The position numbers were made by a program, and so were the translations under genes. DNA of 64,000 nt, from positions 1 through 64,000 of the forward strand of contig JFLT01000187.1 of the NCBI GenBank assembly GCA_000634195.1, in the 5' to 3' direction. Below are positions 55,932 to 64,000 of this stretch, piece by piece (the first letter of the stretch is position 1; every line of letters starts with the position of its first letter). The notes under the pieces are model-generated. The model was not told where the DNA came from. It saw only the letters and a program-made list of their open reading frames with translations, and did no database searches. The stretch comes from Prochlorococcus sp. scB243_495D8. GTDB taxonomy: Bacteria > Cyanobacteriota > Cyanobacteriia > PCC-6307 > Cyanobiaceae.

Positions 55932-57452
55932 CTATTTACCCAAACAGGCTAATGCTTTTAGTATCCCCTTTGCTTTATTTATCGTCTCTTGATATTCATT
56001 TTCTGGAGAAGAATCTGCAACTATTCCAGCTCCTGCTTGCACTGAAACATCATATTTCCCATCTCTTGAAGGTTTTACTATCATAGTTCTTATCGTAATT
56101 GCCGTATTTAATGCGCCATTAATATCAATAGATCCGTAAACACCTGCATAAGGTCCTCTAGCATCTTTTTCAAAGTGCTTAATCAATTGCATAGCTCTTA
56201 TTTTTGGCGCACCAGTTACTGTCCCAGCAGGAAAAGATGCTTTTAGTAAATCCCATACATCAGCATTCTTTTGTAAGATTCCCTCAACTTCACTAACTAT
56301 ATGCATGACGTGTGAATATTTCTCAATAACCATTAAATCCTTGACCTTCACAGTACCAATATCACAAACTCTTCCAAGATCATTTCTTCCAAGATCAATA
56401 AGCATTACATGCTCAGCGATCTCTTTTGGATCTTTTAATAAATCCTTTTCTAATTCCAAGTCTTGTTGATTATCAATACCTCTAGGTCTTGTGCCAGCTA
56501 TTGGTCTTAAGCTAGCGACAATCTGACTATTTTTATTTTTTTCAGCTTTAACCATTACTTCAGGACTAGAACCAATCAGATACCATGAGCCAAAATCAAA
56601 AAATGACATGTATGGAGATGGATTAACCATCCTCAAACTTCTATATAAATTAAAAGGATCATTATTAACTTTAGTTTGGAATCTCTGACTTATAACTATT
56701 TGGAAAATATCTCCCTTTCTTATATATTCTTTTGCAGAGAGAACTGCATCCTCAAAATCTTTTTTCTTCCAATTACTTTCTAGATCTAAATTCAAATTCT
56801 CATTTTCATTCCAATCTAAAAACTGATTTTCTTTTAGAGGAACTCTCATTAAATTTCTAGTTTTCTGAATTTTAGAAATTGAGTTTAGGTACAACTCTTC
56901 AATCGAAAATTCTTTTAAAGAAGTTGCATCTGCATAAACAACTGCAGTAATACATCTTTTTATTTGATCAAAAACAACTAACTGATCAAAAAACATCCAA
57001 GAACCATAAGGTATGTTGTTTCCAGGTATTTCATTTATTGGAACGCTTGGCTCTATTCGATTTATTAATTCATAACCCCAAGAGCCATATAACTGTCCAA
57101 TTGATGGTAAGTCATCAAGCATGATTGACTTATATTGCTTTGTCCAATTTCTTAAAATATCAAAAGGATCACCTTTATATGTTTCAGTTTTACCATTTCT
57201 CCAAGTTTTAACTATTTCTTCTCCATTACAAACAGCTTCCCAAAGAGGTTCAGTAGCAACAATACTCCACCTTCCCAAACTTTCACCACCTTCAACAGAT
57301 TCAAGAAAAACACCATGGGAGTCTTTTGAGGTTAGTTTTAACCAAGTCGATAATGGAGTCTCTAAATCTGCTGGCCAAGTTTGAATGATAGGTATAAAAT
57401 TTTTACCTTCTTTGTAAGCCTTTAAAAAACTATCCTTCTGTGAGCTGATCAT
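55932..57452 (-). CDS. trpE: Anthranilate synthase component I
   Basis: A 506-residue enzyme of tryptophan synthesis converting chorismate to anthranilate with TrpG. The chorismate-binding C-terminal half shows IVISQRFQTKVNNDPFNLYR, GSSPEVMVKAE, SFPAGTVTGAPKIRAMQLI and GPYAGVYGSIDINGALNTAI. The N-terminal half contains the regulatory LLES-type site as VFLESVEGGE, suggesting normal tryptophan feedback. It lies next to psaD, an arrangement common in picocyanobacteria. Confidence 0.96.
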   Translation of the reverse strand: MISSQKDSFLKAYKEGKNFIPIIQTWPADLETPLSTWLKLTSKDSHGVFLESVEGGESLGRWSIVATEPLWEAVCNGEEIVKTWRNGKTETYKGDPFDILRNWTKQYKSIMLDDLPSIGQLYGSWGYELINRIEPSVPINEIPGNNIPYGSWMFFDQLVVFDQIKRCITAVVYADATSLKEFSIEELYLNSISKIQKTRNLMRVPLKENQFLDWNENENLNLDLESNWKKKDFEDAVLSAKEYIRKGDIFQIVISQRFQTKVNNDPFNLYRSLRMVNPSPYMSFFDFGSWYLIGSSPEVMVKAEKNKNSQIVASLRPIAGTRPRGIDNQQDLELEKDLLKDPKEIAEHVMLIDLGRNDLGRVCDIGTVKVKDLMVIEKYSHVMHIVSEVEGILQKNADVWDLLKASFPAGTVTGAPKIRAMQLIKHFEKDARGPYAGVYGSIDINGALNTAITIRTMIVKPSRDGKYDVSVQAGAGIVADSSPENEYQETINKAKGILKALACLGK

Positions 57453-57511
57453 ATTAATAATGTCAACCCAAATTATAATTATTTTCTTCTTTTATATCAA
57501 CTTTAGAGAAG

Positions 57512-57934
57512 TTAATCAAAAGTATTCTTAGTTGTAAATTTCAAACCAGCTGGATTAGGATTTTCACCTATTCTTCTAGGATTATGACCTACTTTCTCTC
57601 TGCCTTCATTTACTTTTTCAGAGAAAACACCATCTTTTGGGTGTAAAAATTCAATATCGCCACCTGGGAAAATTCGGTAGATTTTAAAATCTTCAATTCT
57701 TGGTTTGAAGGCTCTTAATTGTGTCCCTAATGCAAGGCATTGTTCTTTTCTTGCAAAGTACATTAAATTATCGCCTTCATGCATAATAGCAGCGCCACCA
57801 GTTGGCAATTCAAATGCTTGTTCCTTTGAACTTTTCCATACGATTGCATATTTTTCTTCTGTTTCTGCTGAGTTTAATAAACCCCCAGTACTTCCTATAT
57901 GCTTTGGAAATTGACCAACTAAAGTTTCAGTCAT
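57512..57934 (-). CDS. psaD: Photosystem I subunit II, PsaD
   Basis: A 140-residue stromal-side subunit that docks ferredoxin. [20 protein letters not shown], the basic region near [20 protein letters not shown] and the C-terminal [20 protein letters not shown] are diagnostic. A 12-bp palindrome ATTTTGCAAAAT (57976-57987) lies about 42 bp upstream of the start; its role is unknown. Confidence 0.98.
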   Translation of the reverse strand: MTETLVGQFPKHIGSTGGLLNSAETEEKYAIVWKSSKEQAFELPTGGAAIMHEGDNLMYFARKEQCLALGTQLRAFKPRIEDFKIYRIFPGGDIEFLHPKDGVFSEKVNEGREKVGHNPRRIGENPNPAGLKFTTKNTFD

Positions 57935-58045
57935 CCTTAATTTTGAGTTATTTCTATTAAGAAATTAGCATTCATATTTTGCAAAATTGGAATTTAATAA
58001 GAAATTTTCTACATTATTTAATAAATGGAAAACTTATTTCTCATT

Positions 58046-59410
58046 TCATTTTGAATCTGAAATCGGAAAAAATACTGTCAAACCCGTATCACGCCTTTTT
58101 GTGACATGCCCTCCTAAACTAGCTAACAACTTTTGAGTAGCATTTTGACTAAGTTGTAAACTGCCCGTTTGAGGGTTCCAATTTAAAACAGGACCAATAT
58201 CAGAACCGTTATCTTTTTTTAGAATTTCTTTCTGATTACTTTCTGATTTTTGTATTTTTAATTGAAGTTTAAGTTTTTGGCCAGCTGGTCTTAACTCTAA
58301 TATTAATGTACTACCTTCTTTTAATCCTCTAGTATTTTTATCTATTAATCCACTTAACATTAATTCCAATTTTTCAGAATCACTCAAAATTTGCGGAAGC
58401 TGATCAGGGATATCAATCTTTAAAGAAATTCCGCGGCGATTTAATTGTTTATTCCATAAAGGAGCAAGCTTTTTAAAAATTTCGGCTAAATCAATTTTTG
58501 CCAAGTTATTTAATGAAGCAACTTCATTACTCACTAATTCTGCTGCATTAAAGATTAAACCAAACCTATCAATTTGTTCATTACATTCATTATCTATTTG
58601 AATTAAACGATTTTTCATTGATTCATCCATCTTATATTTTTTTAAAGTAGAACTTATGAGGGTTCTTATTGTTGCCAAAGGCGTTCTTACTTCATGGGAT
58701 ATTGCACGTAGTAATTTAGCTTCAGTTGTTTGTAAACTTTTTTCATCGTTTTTTACAGAATTCTGTATATTGTGATTTGGCACAATACTTGCTAGCTTTG
58801 CAGATAATGTTGGCCAAAATAATTGTTCAAATTGATAATTAATATTAAGATTGCCTAAATTATTAATTGCACTACGAAATTTTACTCCTTCCTCATAATT
58901 TTCTTGATTTAATTTTGCATGCATTAACTCAATTGAAAGTTTTAGGCTTTCTTCATCACACTTCATTAATAGAATTTTCTTATCTTTTTCTCCAACAATT
59001 GATAAAATGCATTGAAAATTTGGGGTGATTATCATCAAAAAAGGTTCAAAACCATCTTCTTGACTAAGATTTAAGACTTTATAATTACTAAATAAATCAA
59101 AATCTTTTTTTATCTTTTCTGAATTATTGACTGGTAAAAATCCTGCATTCTCATTTTGAAAGTATGGGAACCCCTCAGGAGACCAAAGCCATCCATGAAG
59201 TTGATTTAAAAATTTTTTATCATTAAAAGCTGGCAAAGGCGAGGCCACCCAAATCCCACCCTGTTTATAATTCTGAGATAGAAATTCTTTTTGAATCACG
59301 TCTAAAGAAGCCCACCACATTCTTCTAGATGTATCATCATCAACATATATAGTTTGAACTCCTTTAATCAAAAGGTCTTGAAGTTTTTTTATAGTTATTT
59401 GTGATTTCAT
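58046..59410 (-). CDS. Sensor histidine kinase-like protein with degenerate ATPase domain
   Basis: A 454-residue protein. Residues 1-225 or so form an unknown sensor region with no membrane segment, so it is cytoplasmic. The dimerisation/phosphoacceptor H-box is LLRAISHEVRTPLATIRTLI (His239). The expected N-box and the DxGxG and GxGxG glycine boxes of the HATPase domain are not recognisable; the segment LELMLSGLIDKNTRGLKEGS stands where the N-box should be. It may be a pseudokinase or a very divergent kinase. It overlaps rodA by 4 nt; no response regulator is nearby. Confidence 0.75.
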   Translation of the reverse strand: MKSQITIKKLQDLLIKGVQTIYVDDDTSRRMWWASLDVIQKEFLSQNYKQGGIWVASPLPAFNDKKFLNQLHGWLWSPEGFPYFQNENAGFLPVNNSEKIKKDFDLFSNYKVLNLSQEDGFEPFLMIITPNFQCILSIVGEKDKKILLMKCDEESLKLSIELMHAKLNQENYEEGVKFRSAINNLGNLNINYQFEQLFWPTLSAKLASIVPNHNIQNSVKNDEKSLQTTEAKLLRAISHEVRTPLATIRTLISSTLKKYKMDESMKNRLIQIDNECNEQIDRFGLIFNAAELVSNEVASLNNLAKIDLAEIFKKLAPLWNKQLNRRGISLKIDIPDQLPQILSDSEKLELMLSGLIDKNTRGLKEGSTLILELRPAGQKLKLQLKIQKSESNQKEILKKDNGSDIGPVLNWNPQTGSLQLSQNATQKLLASLGGHVTKRRDTGLTVFFPISDSK

Positions 59411-60681
59411 GAACTTCTTAGTGATCTAGAACGTTTCAATATAGATAAAACAAATCCCATAGATATAAAATTAGTCACCAATGAAGTTCGTCCATAACTC
59501 ATAAAAGGGAGGGGAATTCCAGTAACTGGTCCTAATCCAATTGTCATAAATAAGTTAATAATTATTTGGAATAAAAAAGTCGAGGCTATTCCAATAACAA
59601 TTAGAGATTCAAAGTTAGTCCTAGCAATTGTTGCAGTATTAATAAGTTTTTTAATCAAAAAAAAGAACAAAAATAAAACTACTATGCACCCCACAAAACC
59701 CAATTCTTCGCCTAGAGCACTGAATATAAAATCAGTATGTTGTTCTGGTATAAATTGCAAATTAGTCAGCTTACCTTTTAGCAAACCAGTCCCAAATAAT
59801 CCTCCAGAACCAATAGCAATTTGACTCTGTATCAAATGATATCCACCACCTAATGGATCTCTATTTGGATCTAAAAATAAAACTAATCTATCTTTTTGAT
59901 ATTCTTTTAAACCATATTGCCACAAAATTGGTGTCAATTTTGCCACTAATAAATGCAACGATATAGCGATAGTAGAAAAAATAATTTTCTTTTTCGAAGA
60001 TCTATAAGCAAGATATCCTATAAATGGAATCCAGAAAATAAGAAGAGTCGGTAAGGTTAAATATAATATAGAAGTGACAAGACAAAACATCATAATTAAA
60101 ATCCACTCTATGGGCATTTGTGACCAGTAGAGCATCACACCTGTCAAAACAAGTAAAACTAAAGAGGTACCTAAGTCCGGTTGAAAAAAAATTAATAACC
60201 AAGGAATAATAACTACTAATAAAGGCAATACTAAATCTCTTATTGTTAAAATAATTTTTTTGTCGAGTACTAAAGCAAGAGTCAATACAGTACTTAGTTT
60301 AGCTACTTCTGAAGGTTGAAAAGAAAAAAAGCCTAAGTTTAACCATCTTTGAGCTCCAGAAACTGATATTCCAAAAAAATAAATTAGTAATAAGGATATT
60401 AAAGTGCACAAATAAAATGGGACCAAATACTTTCTAAGTCTCTCTAACGGTATATAAGAAATAAAAAATGCTAAAAGATAACCTAAAAAACCAGTTAAAA
60501 TGTGATCTAAGTAATTCGATACTAAAAAATCACCCTGAATACTTTTTATCAATAAGCCCGAAATAATAACTAAAAATAAGGGAATTATAAGTAATGGAGA
60601 AAATAAAAAACCTCTATTAAAATTGTTTTTTTTTGGTAAAAATTCTCTCTTATTAAATAAATAAATTCTCTTAAACATCAA
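59407..60681 (-). CDS. rodA: Rod-shape / SEDS peptidoglycan glycosyltransferase RodA
   Basis: A 424-residue SEDS-family membrane protein with about ten transmembrane helices. Typical motifs are GAQRWLNLGFFSFQPSEVAK, the long loop with GYHLIQSQIAIGSGGLFGTG, PEQHTDFIFSALGEELGF and the C-terminal GIPLPFMSYGRTSLV. It polymerises glycan strands during cell elongation. It abuts mrp (60681/60682) and overlaps the histidine-kinase-like gene by 4 nt. Confidence 0.93.
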   Translation of the reverse strand: MMFKRIYLFNKREFLPKKNNFNRGFLFSPLLIIPLFLVIISGLLIKSIQGDFLVSNYLDHILTGFLGYLLAFFISYIPLERLRKYLVPFYLCTLISLLLIYFFGISVSGAQRWLNLGFFSFQPSEVAKLSTVLTLALVLDKKIILTIRDLVLPLLVVIIPWLLIFFQPDLGTSLVLLVLTGVMLYWSQMPIEWILIMMFCLVTSILYLTLPTLLIFWIPFIGYLAYRSSKKKIIFSTIAISLHLLVAKLTPILWQYGLKEYQKDRLVLFLDPNRDPLGGGYHLIQSQIAIGSGGLFGTGLLKGKLTNLQFIPEQHTDFIFSALGEELGFVGCIVVLFLFFFLIKKLINTATIARTNFESLIVIGIASTFLFQIIINLFMTIGLGPVTGIPLPFMSYGRTSLVTNFISMGFVLSILKRSRSLRSS

Positions 60682-61752
60682 TTATCTACTAACAAATTGA
60701 TTCTTAATTAATTGAGCTAAATTCCTAAATGCAATCGAACTTTCTTTATTTGGCTGGCTTATTGAGATTGGTACACCTTTATTGCTTTCATCAACAAGGG
60801 GGATTTCAATAGGGATTTGAGCTAACAATGGTAAATCATTTTCTTTAGCTAATGTTTGTCCACCACCTTTACCAAAAATTTCATATTTTTTACTTGGCAT
60901 ATCCGGCGGAATAAATACTGACATATTTTCTACAATTCCCAATAAACGCACTCCCAGCTGTTTAAACATTGCTAATCCCCTCCTTGCATCTTGCAAAGAT
61001 ACTTGTTGGGGAGTAGTGACAACAATAGCTCCAGAAATAGGAACAGACTGAGAAAGAGAAATTTGCGCATCTCCTGTTCCTGGCGGTAAATCTATAACCA
61101 AAAAATCAAGATTATTCCATTCAACTTGGTACAAAAATTGTCGAATAATACTATTAAGCATTGGCCCTCTCCATATAACTGGCTGACCTTCTTCTATGAG
61201 AAAACCCATTGATACCAAAGAAATTCCATATTTATTTATTGGTATCAACCTTTGATCACTGCCACTACCTTCTGTAACCTTTGGATTCTGTTCGGCAACC
61301 CCCATCATTGAGGGAGTATTAGGTCCATATATATCCGCATCGAGCAAACCAGTTTTTAAGCCTAATTTAGCTAGAGAACAAGCGAGATTAACTGCAATGG
61401 TACTTTTCCCAACTCCACCTTTACCACTGCTAACAGCTATGATGTGTTGAATTCCATTAATCTTCTGCAACACAGGAGCATCACTTTGAGTTTTAGATTC
61501 TGTTTTGGAAGGATTATTATCTATCTCTATTTGAACATCATCAATATCTTCAAAATCCAGAAGTACTTTTCTAACCTCTTGTACAATTCTATCTCTTTGA
61601 GAATTTGCAAATGATGGTAATGATAATGTTACGATTACTCTTGGTATATTTACTCTTACATTTTTAATCCAAGCTAATTCAATTACATTTTTCTGTGATC
61701 CAGCATCTAGAACTTTTTGTAAAGCAAAATTCGCATCTTCTATTGTGGTCAT
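60682..61752 (-). CDS. mrp: Mrp/NBP35-type iron-sulfur cluster carrier ATPase
   Basis: A 356-residue protein. An N-terminal MIP18/DUF59 domain (residues 1-75 or so) is joined to a P-loop ATPase with the deviant Walker A SGKGGVGKST (109-118) and LLDADIYGPNTPSMMG. It carries and transfers Fe-S clusters. The CxxC cluster site of canonical ApbC appears altered around GIVENMSVFIPPDMPSKKYE, where no Cys pair is seen. That absence is worth noting for cluster binding. Confidence 0.92.
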   Translation of the reverse strand: MTTIEDANFALQKVLDAGSQKNVIELAWIKNVRVNIPRVIVTLSLPSFANSQRDRIVQEVRKVLLDFEDIDDVQIEIDNNPSKTESKTQSDAPVLQKINGIQHIIAVSSGKGGVGKSTIAVNLACSLAKLGLKTGLLDADIYGPNTPSMMGVAEQNPKVTEGSGSDQRLIPINKYGISLVSMGFLIEEGQPVIWRGPMLNSIIRQFLYQVEWNNLDFLVIDLPPGTGDAQISLSQSVPISGAIVVTTPQQVSLQDARRGLAMFKQLGVRLLGIVENMSVFIPPDMPSKKYEIFGKGGGQTLAKENDLPLLAQIPIEIPLVDESNKGVPISISQPNKESSIAFRNLAQLIKNQFVSR

Positions 61753-61910
61753 TAAATTTTTAAATATTTTGACAAGGTAGTCGACAGTTTAAAAGATTAA
61801 GAACTATGTCGAACTATCAAATAATAGGCAATAAGGACCCACTAAGAGAAATTATAAAAGGAAACTTATAATTAACCAAAAAATTTTTTTCTTCAAGATT
61901 TACTAAATAC

Positions 61911-62939
61911 ATGTTCAGAGAACCTCCCACAAACTCGAGAGAAAAAACTAAAAATCTCTTGTTGACTCTACAAGACAAAATTTGTTCAGGGCTTGAAAAT
62001 ATTGATGGCAAAGGGAAATTTAGAGAAGAATCATGGCTAAGAGATGAAGGTGGTGGTGGCAGATCAAGAGTATTGAAAAATGGTTCAATTTTTGAGCAAG
62101 CAGGAGTAAATTTCTCTGAAGTACAGGGAAAAGAATTACCTCAATCTATAATATCTCAAAGGCCTGAAGCAAAAGGTCATGAATGGTTTGCTACGGGAAC
62201 TTCTATGGTCTTGCATCCTAAGAATCCATACATTCCTACAGTTCATCTGAATTATCGATATTTCGAAGCTGGTCCTGTTTGGTGGTTTGGAGGAGGTGCA
62301 GACTTAACCCCTTTTTATCCTTATCTTTCTGATGTGAGAAATTTTCATAATGAGCATAAAAAAGCTTGTGAGAAAGTTGATAAAGATTTGCATAAAGTTT
62401 TCAAACCGTGGTGTGATGAATATTTCTTTTTAAAGCATAGAAATGAATCTAGAGGCATAGGAGGTATTTTTTATGATTATCAAGATGGTTCAGGGAATAT
62501 TTATAGGGGAAATAATTACAATGGAGAGGCTTCAAAAGCTTCGCAAAGTATTAGCAAATCTAATTTAAATTGGGATAATTTATTTTCTTTAGCGGAAAAC
62601 TGTGGGAAGGCATTCCTTCCTTCATATTTACCCATTATCGAAAATAGAGCTTCTCAAACGTATTCATCGAAGGAAAGAGAATTCCAGCTATATCGAAGAG
62701 GTAGATATGTCGAATTCAATTTAGTTTGGGATAGAGGGACTATTTTTGGACTACAAACAAACGGTAGAACTGAATCTATACTAATGTCCTTACCACCTTT
62801 AGCTAGATGGGAATATGGATATAAAGCTAAAAAGGGTTCTCGAGAGGAATTTCTCACATCAATTTTTACAAAACCTCAAGATTGGTTCAATGATAAAGAA
62901 TTAGAGAAATTCTGTATAGAGAATAATATCTTTGATTAA
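61911..62939 (+). CDS. hemF: Oxygen-dependent coproporphyrinogen III oxidase
   Basis: A 342-residue enzyme converting coproporphyrinogen III to protoporphyrinogen IX in haem and chlorophyll synthesis. Signatures: [60 protein letters not shown] and [20 protein letters not shown]. It is full length. A 21-codon frame lies 39 bp upstream on the same strand. Confidence 0.97.
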   Translation: MFREPPTNSREKTKNLLLTLQDKICSGLENIDGKGKFREESWLRDEGGGGRSRVLKNGSIFEQAGVNFSEVQGKELPQSIISQRPEAKGHEWFATGTSMVLHPKNPYIPTVHLNYRYFEAGPVWWFGGGADLTPFYPYLSDVRNFHNEHKKACEKVDKDLHKVFKPWCDEYFFLKHRNESRGIGGIFYDYQDGSGNIYRGNNYNGEASKASQSISKSNLNWDNLFSLAENCGKAFLPSYLPIIENRASQTYSSKEREFQLYRRGRYVEFNLVWDRGTIFGLQTNGRTESILMSLPPLARWEYGYKAKKGSREEFLTSIFTKPQDWFNDKELEKFCIENNIFD

Positions 62940-62962
62940 AATCATCAAACTTTTTGAAATAT

Positions 62963-63520
62963 TTAAATAGGTGTTTTAAATAAAGAACCGTCACTTTTTA
63001 ATTGAAGTTTTTCTCCAAGTTCATTTTCTAAAGAGATTAATTCATCCCTATGCGCTCTTAGTCGCATGAAAGTTGTGTCATTTTCATTTTCATTGATCAA
63101 TTTTAATTCAAATTTCTCCTCTCTTGCTGATTTCTTAAAATAAATAATTCCAGACAAAGGGCCACCAACTAATCCTAAAAGAATAGGCCACCAAGCTAAT
63201 TCAGGATATATTTGAATAATAACTAAGCCTAAAGCACAACAACCAAAACCTCCAAGAAAACCTAAAAAAATTGCTAAAAATTTACTAGAAACAACTTGCC
63301 CCTTAAATATTAAAATTCTTTGTTCAAAATCTCCTCCCGTTTGCTTCCATCCCCTTAAATTAAGCCATTGACATAAATCATTTAAAACCTTAATTGGCTT
63401 TTGAGAAGATGAAATCTCAACGATAGTTGTTCTATCTTTACTAGAGGCCCTAAGAAAAAAAAATAATCCTATTGCCAAAAGAATTGTCAGTAATAATGTT
63501 GAATTTAAGGTATAGGACAT
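62963..63520 (-). CDS. Cofactor assembly of complex C subunit B (CCB2/CCB4-like)
   Basis: A 185-residue membrane protein: N-terminal helix (TLLLTILLAIGLFFFL), a soluble segment with WLNLRGWKQTGGDFEQRILI, two further helices (FLAIFLGFLGGFGCCALGLV and WWPILLGLVGGPLSGIIYF) and a charged tail. This matches the CCB2/CCB4 family that attaches haem ci covalently to cytochrome b6. The assignment is from recognition of the pattern, not a search. Confidence 0.75.
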   Translation of the reverse strand: MSYTLNSTLLLTILLAIGLFFFLRASSKDRTTIVEISSSQKPIKVLNDLCQWLNLRGWKQTGGDFEQRILIFKGQVVSSKFLAIFLGFLGGFGCCALGLVIIQIYPELAWWPILLGLVGGPLSGIIYFKKSAREEKFELKLINENENDTTFMRLRAHRDELISLENELGEKLQLKSDGSLFKTPI

Positions 63521-63685
63521 TAAATAAATTTTTTCTAGTAACTCGAGAATAAAAATTAAAATTACATCATATTATAATTTTTTAGATTTATTCTGTAAAA
63601 TAACCCTGTTATATAAAAATTCTTAATTAAATAACATCTTAAGTAATATTCTAAGATCTTAAATTACTTTAAAAGCTTTTTAAAA

Positions 63686-64000
63686 ATGACTATTAAAAAT
63701 AAAAATATTGATTTTCTTTATACCGATTTAACAGAAGATTTATATAATTTCTACAAAAACTCATCCTACCTAGCTATTGATACCGAAGCAATGGGGTTAA
63801 TTCATGGAAGAGATAGACTTTGTTTAGTACAAATATGCAATGAATTTGGTAAAACATCCTGTATAAAAATCGAACTTAATACATCTTCTTTACCTCATTT
63901 AAAAGCACTTCTTGAAGATGAAAAAATAACTAAAATATTTCACTATGCGAGATTTGATGTAGCAGCTCTAAAATGCAATCTTGAAATTAATACAAAAAAT
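63686..64000 (+). CDS. Ribonuclease D-like 3'-5' exonuclease (5' part)
   Basis: An open frame of 105 codons from ATG at 63686 that runs off the right edge. DEDD exonuclease motifs are visible: Exo I as AIDTEAMGLI and Exo II in IFHYARFDVAAL; the third motif would lie outside. It processes the 3' ends of tRNA or other RNA. The 165-bp AT-rich spacer upstream holds no other gene. Confidence 0.88.
   Translation, partial: MTIKNKNIDFLYTDLTEDLYNFYKNSSYLAIDTEAMGLIHGRDRLCLVQICNEFGKTSCIKIELNTSSLPHLKALLEDEKITKIFHYARFDVAALKCNLEINTKN

Noticed and set aside
57453-57511. Possible terminator between psaD and trpE (AACTT-N5-AAGTT)
   Set aside because: The stem has only five A/T-rich pairs and no T-run follows on the minus strand.

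Overview
The window is a piece of a high-light-adapted Prochlorococcus chromosome. It is strongly AT-rich, genes are packed with almost no spacing (several convergent neighbours touch or overlap), and it carries photosystem I genes (psaA, psaB, psaD, psaI, psaL), ndhN, ldpA, an N-terminally extended PsaL and typical cyanobacterial neighbourhoods. No rRNA operon, CRISPR array, intact prophage or insertion sequence was seen. The species-level call is from protein and gene-order recognition, not from a database search.

Layout. 1-6 kb: lipA, a divergent serine-recombinase-like gene with a small acidic partner, a divergent pair of cell-wall-type enzymes (beta-lactamase-like and NlpC/P60) whose start codons are 3 bp apart, psaI-psaL, and a GT2 glycosyltransferase. 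6.2-10.8 kb: psaA-psaB with a clear Rho-independent terminator. 11-13.8 kb: a CbiG-CobJ fusion for cobalamin synthesis and a HAD phosphatase. 13.9-18.7 kb is the accessory part: a four-gene, translationally coupled operon with an arylsulfotransferase-like protein, two small membrane proteins and a PAPS-type sulfotransferase, followed by a secreted polysaccharide-lyase-like gene lying between tRNA-Ser(GCT) and an 11-bp copy of that tRNA's 3' end. This looks like a miniature tRNA-associated island. 18.8-20.6 kb: alr and an HNH nuclease gene.

20.6-36.7 kb: one long minus-strand run rplC-D-W-B-rpsS-rplV-rpsC-rplP-rpmC-rpsQ-rplN-rplX-rplE-rpsH-rplF-rplR-rpsE-rplO-secY-adk-rpmJ-rpsM-rpsK-rpoA-rplQ-truA-rplM-rpsI-rpmE-prfA. 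This is the S10/spc/alpha supercluster; rpsJ, rpsN and rpmD are not present in it. rpmJ is too short for usual ORF cut-offs but is clearly present.

37-64 kb is core metabolism: ndhN and ldpA (electron transport and redox sensing for the clock), tRNA-Gln, recA with a LexA box, tyrA, a CrtD-type desaturase, fructosamine-kinase and CAAD proteins, a MoeB/rhodanese protein, a tandemly duplicated corrinoid adenosyltransferase, larE, speD, recF, tRNA-Arg, ppc, gshA, trpE, psaD, a degenerate histidine kinase, rodA, mrp, hemF, a CCB2/CCB4-type cytochrome b6 assembly factor and the start of an RNase D-like gene.

The best candidates for undescribed biology are the sulfotransferase operon, the tRNA-Ser mini-island with its paired short repeats, the recombinase homologue with Thr in place of the catalytic Ser, and the histidine kinase lacking recognisable ATP-binding motifs.
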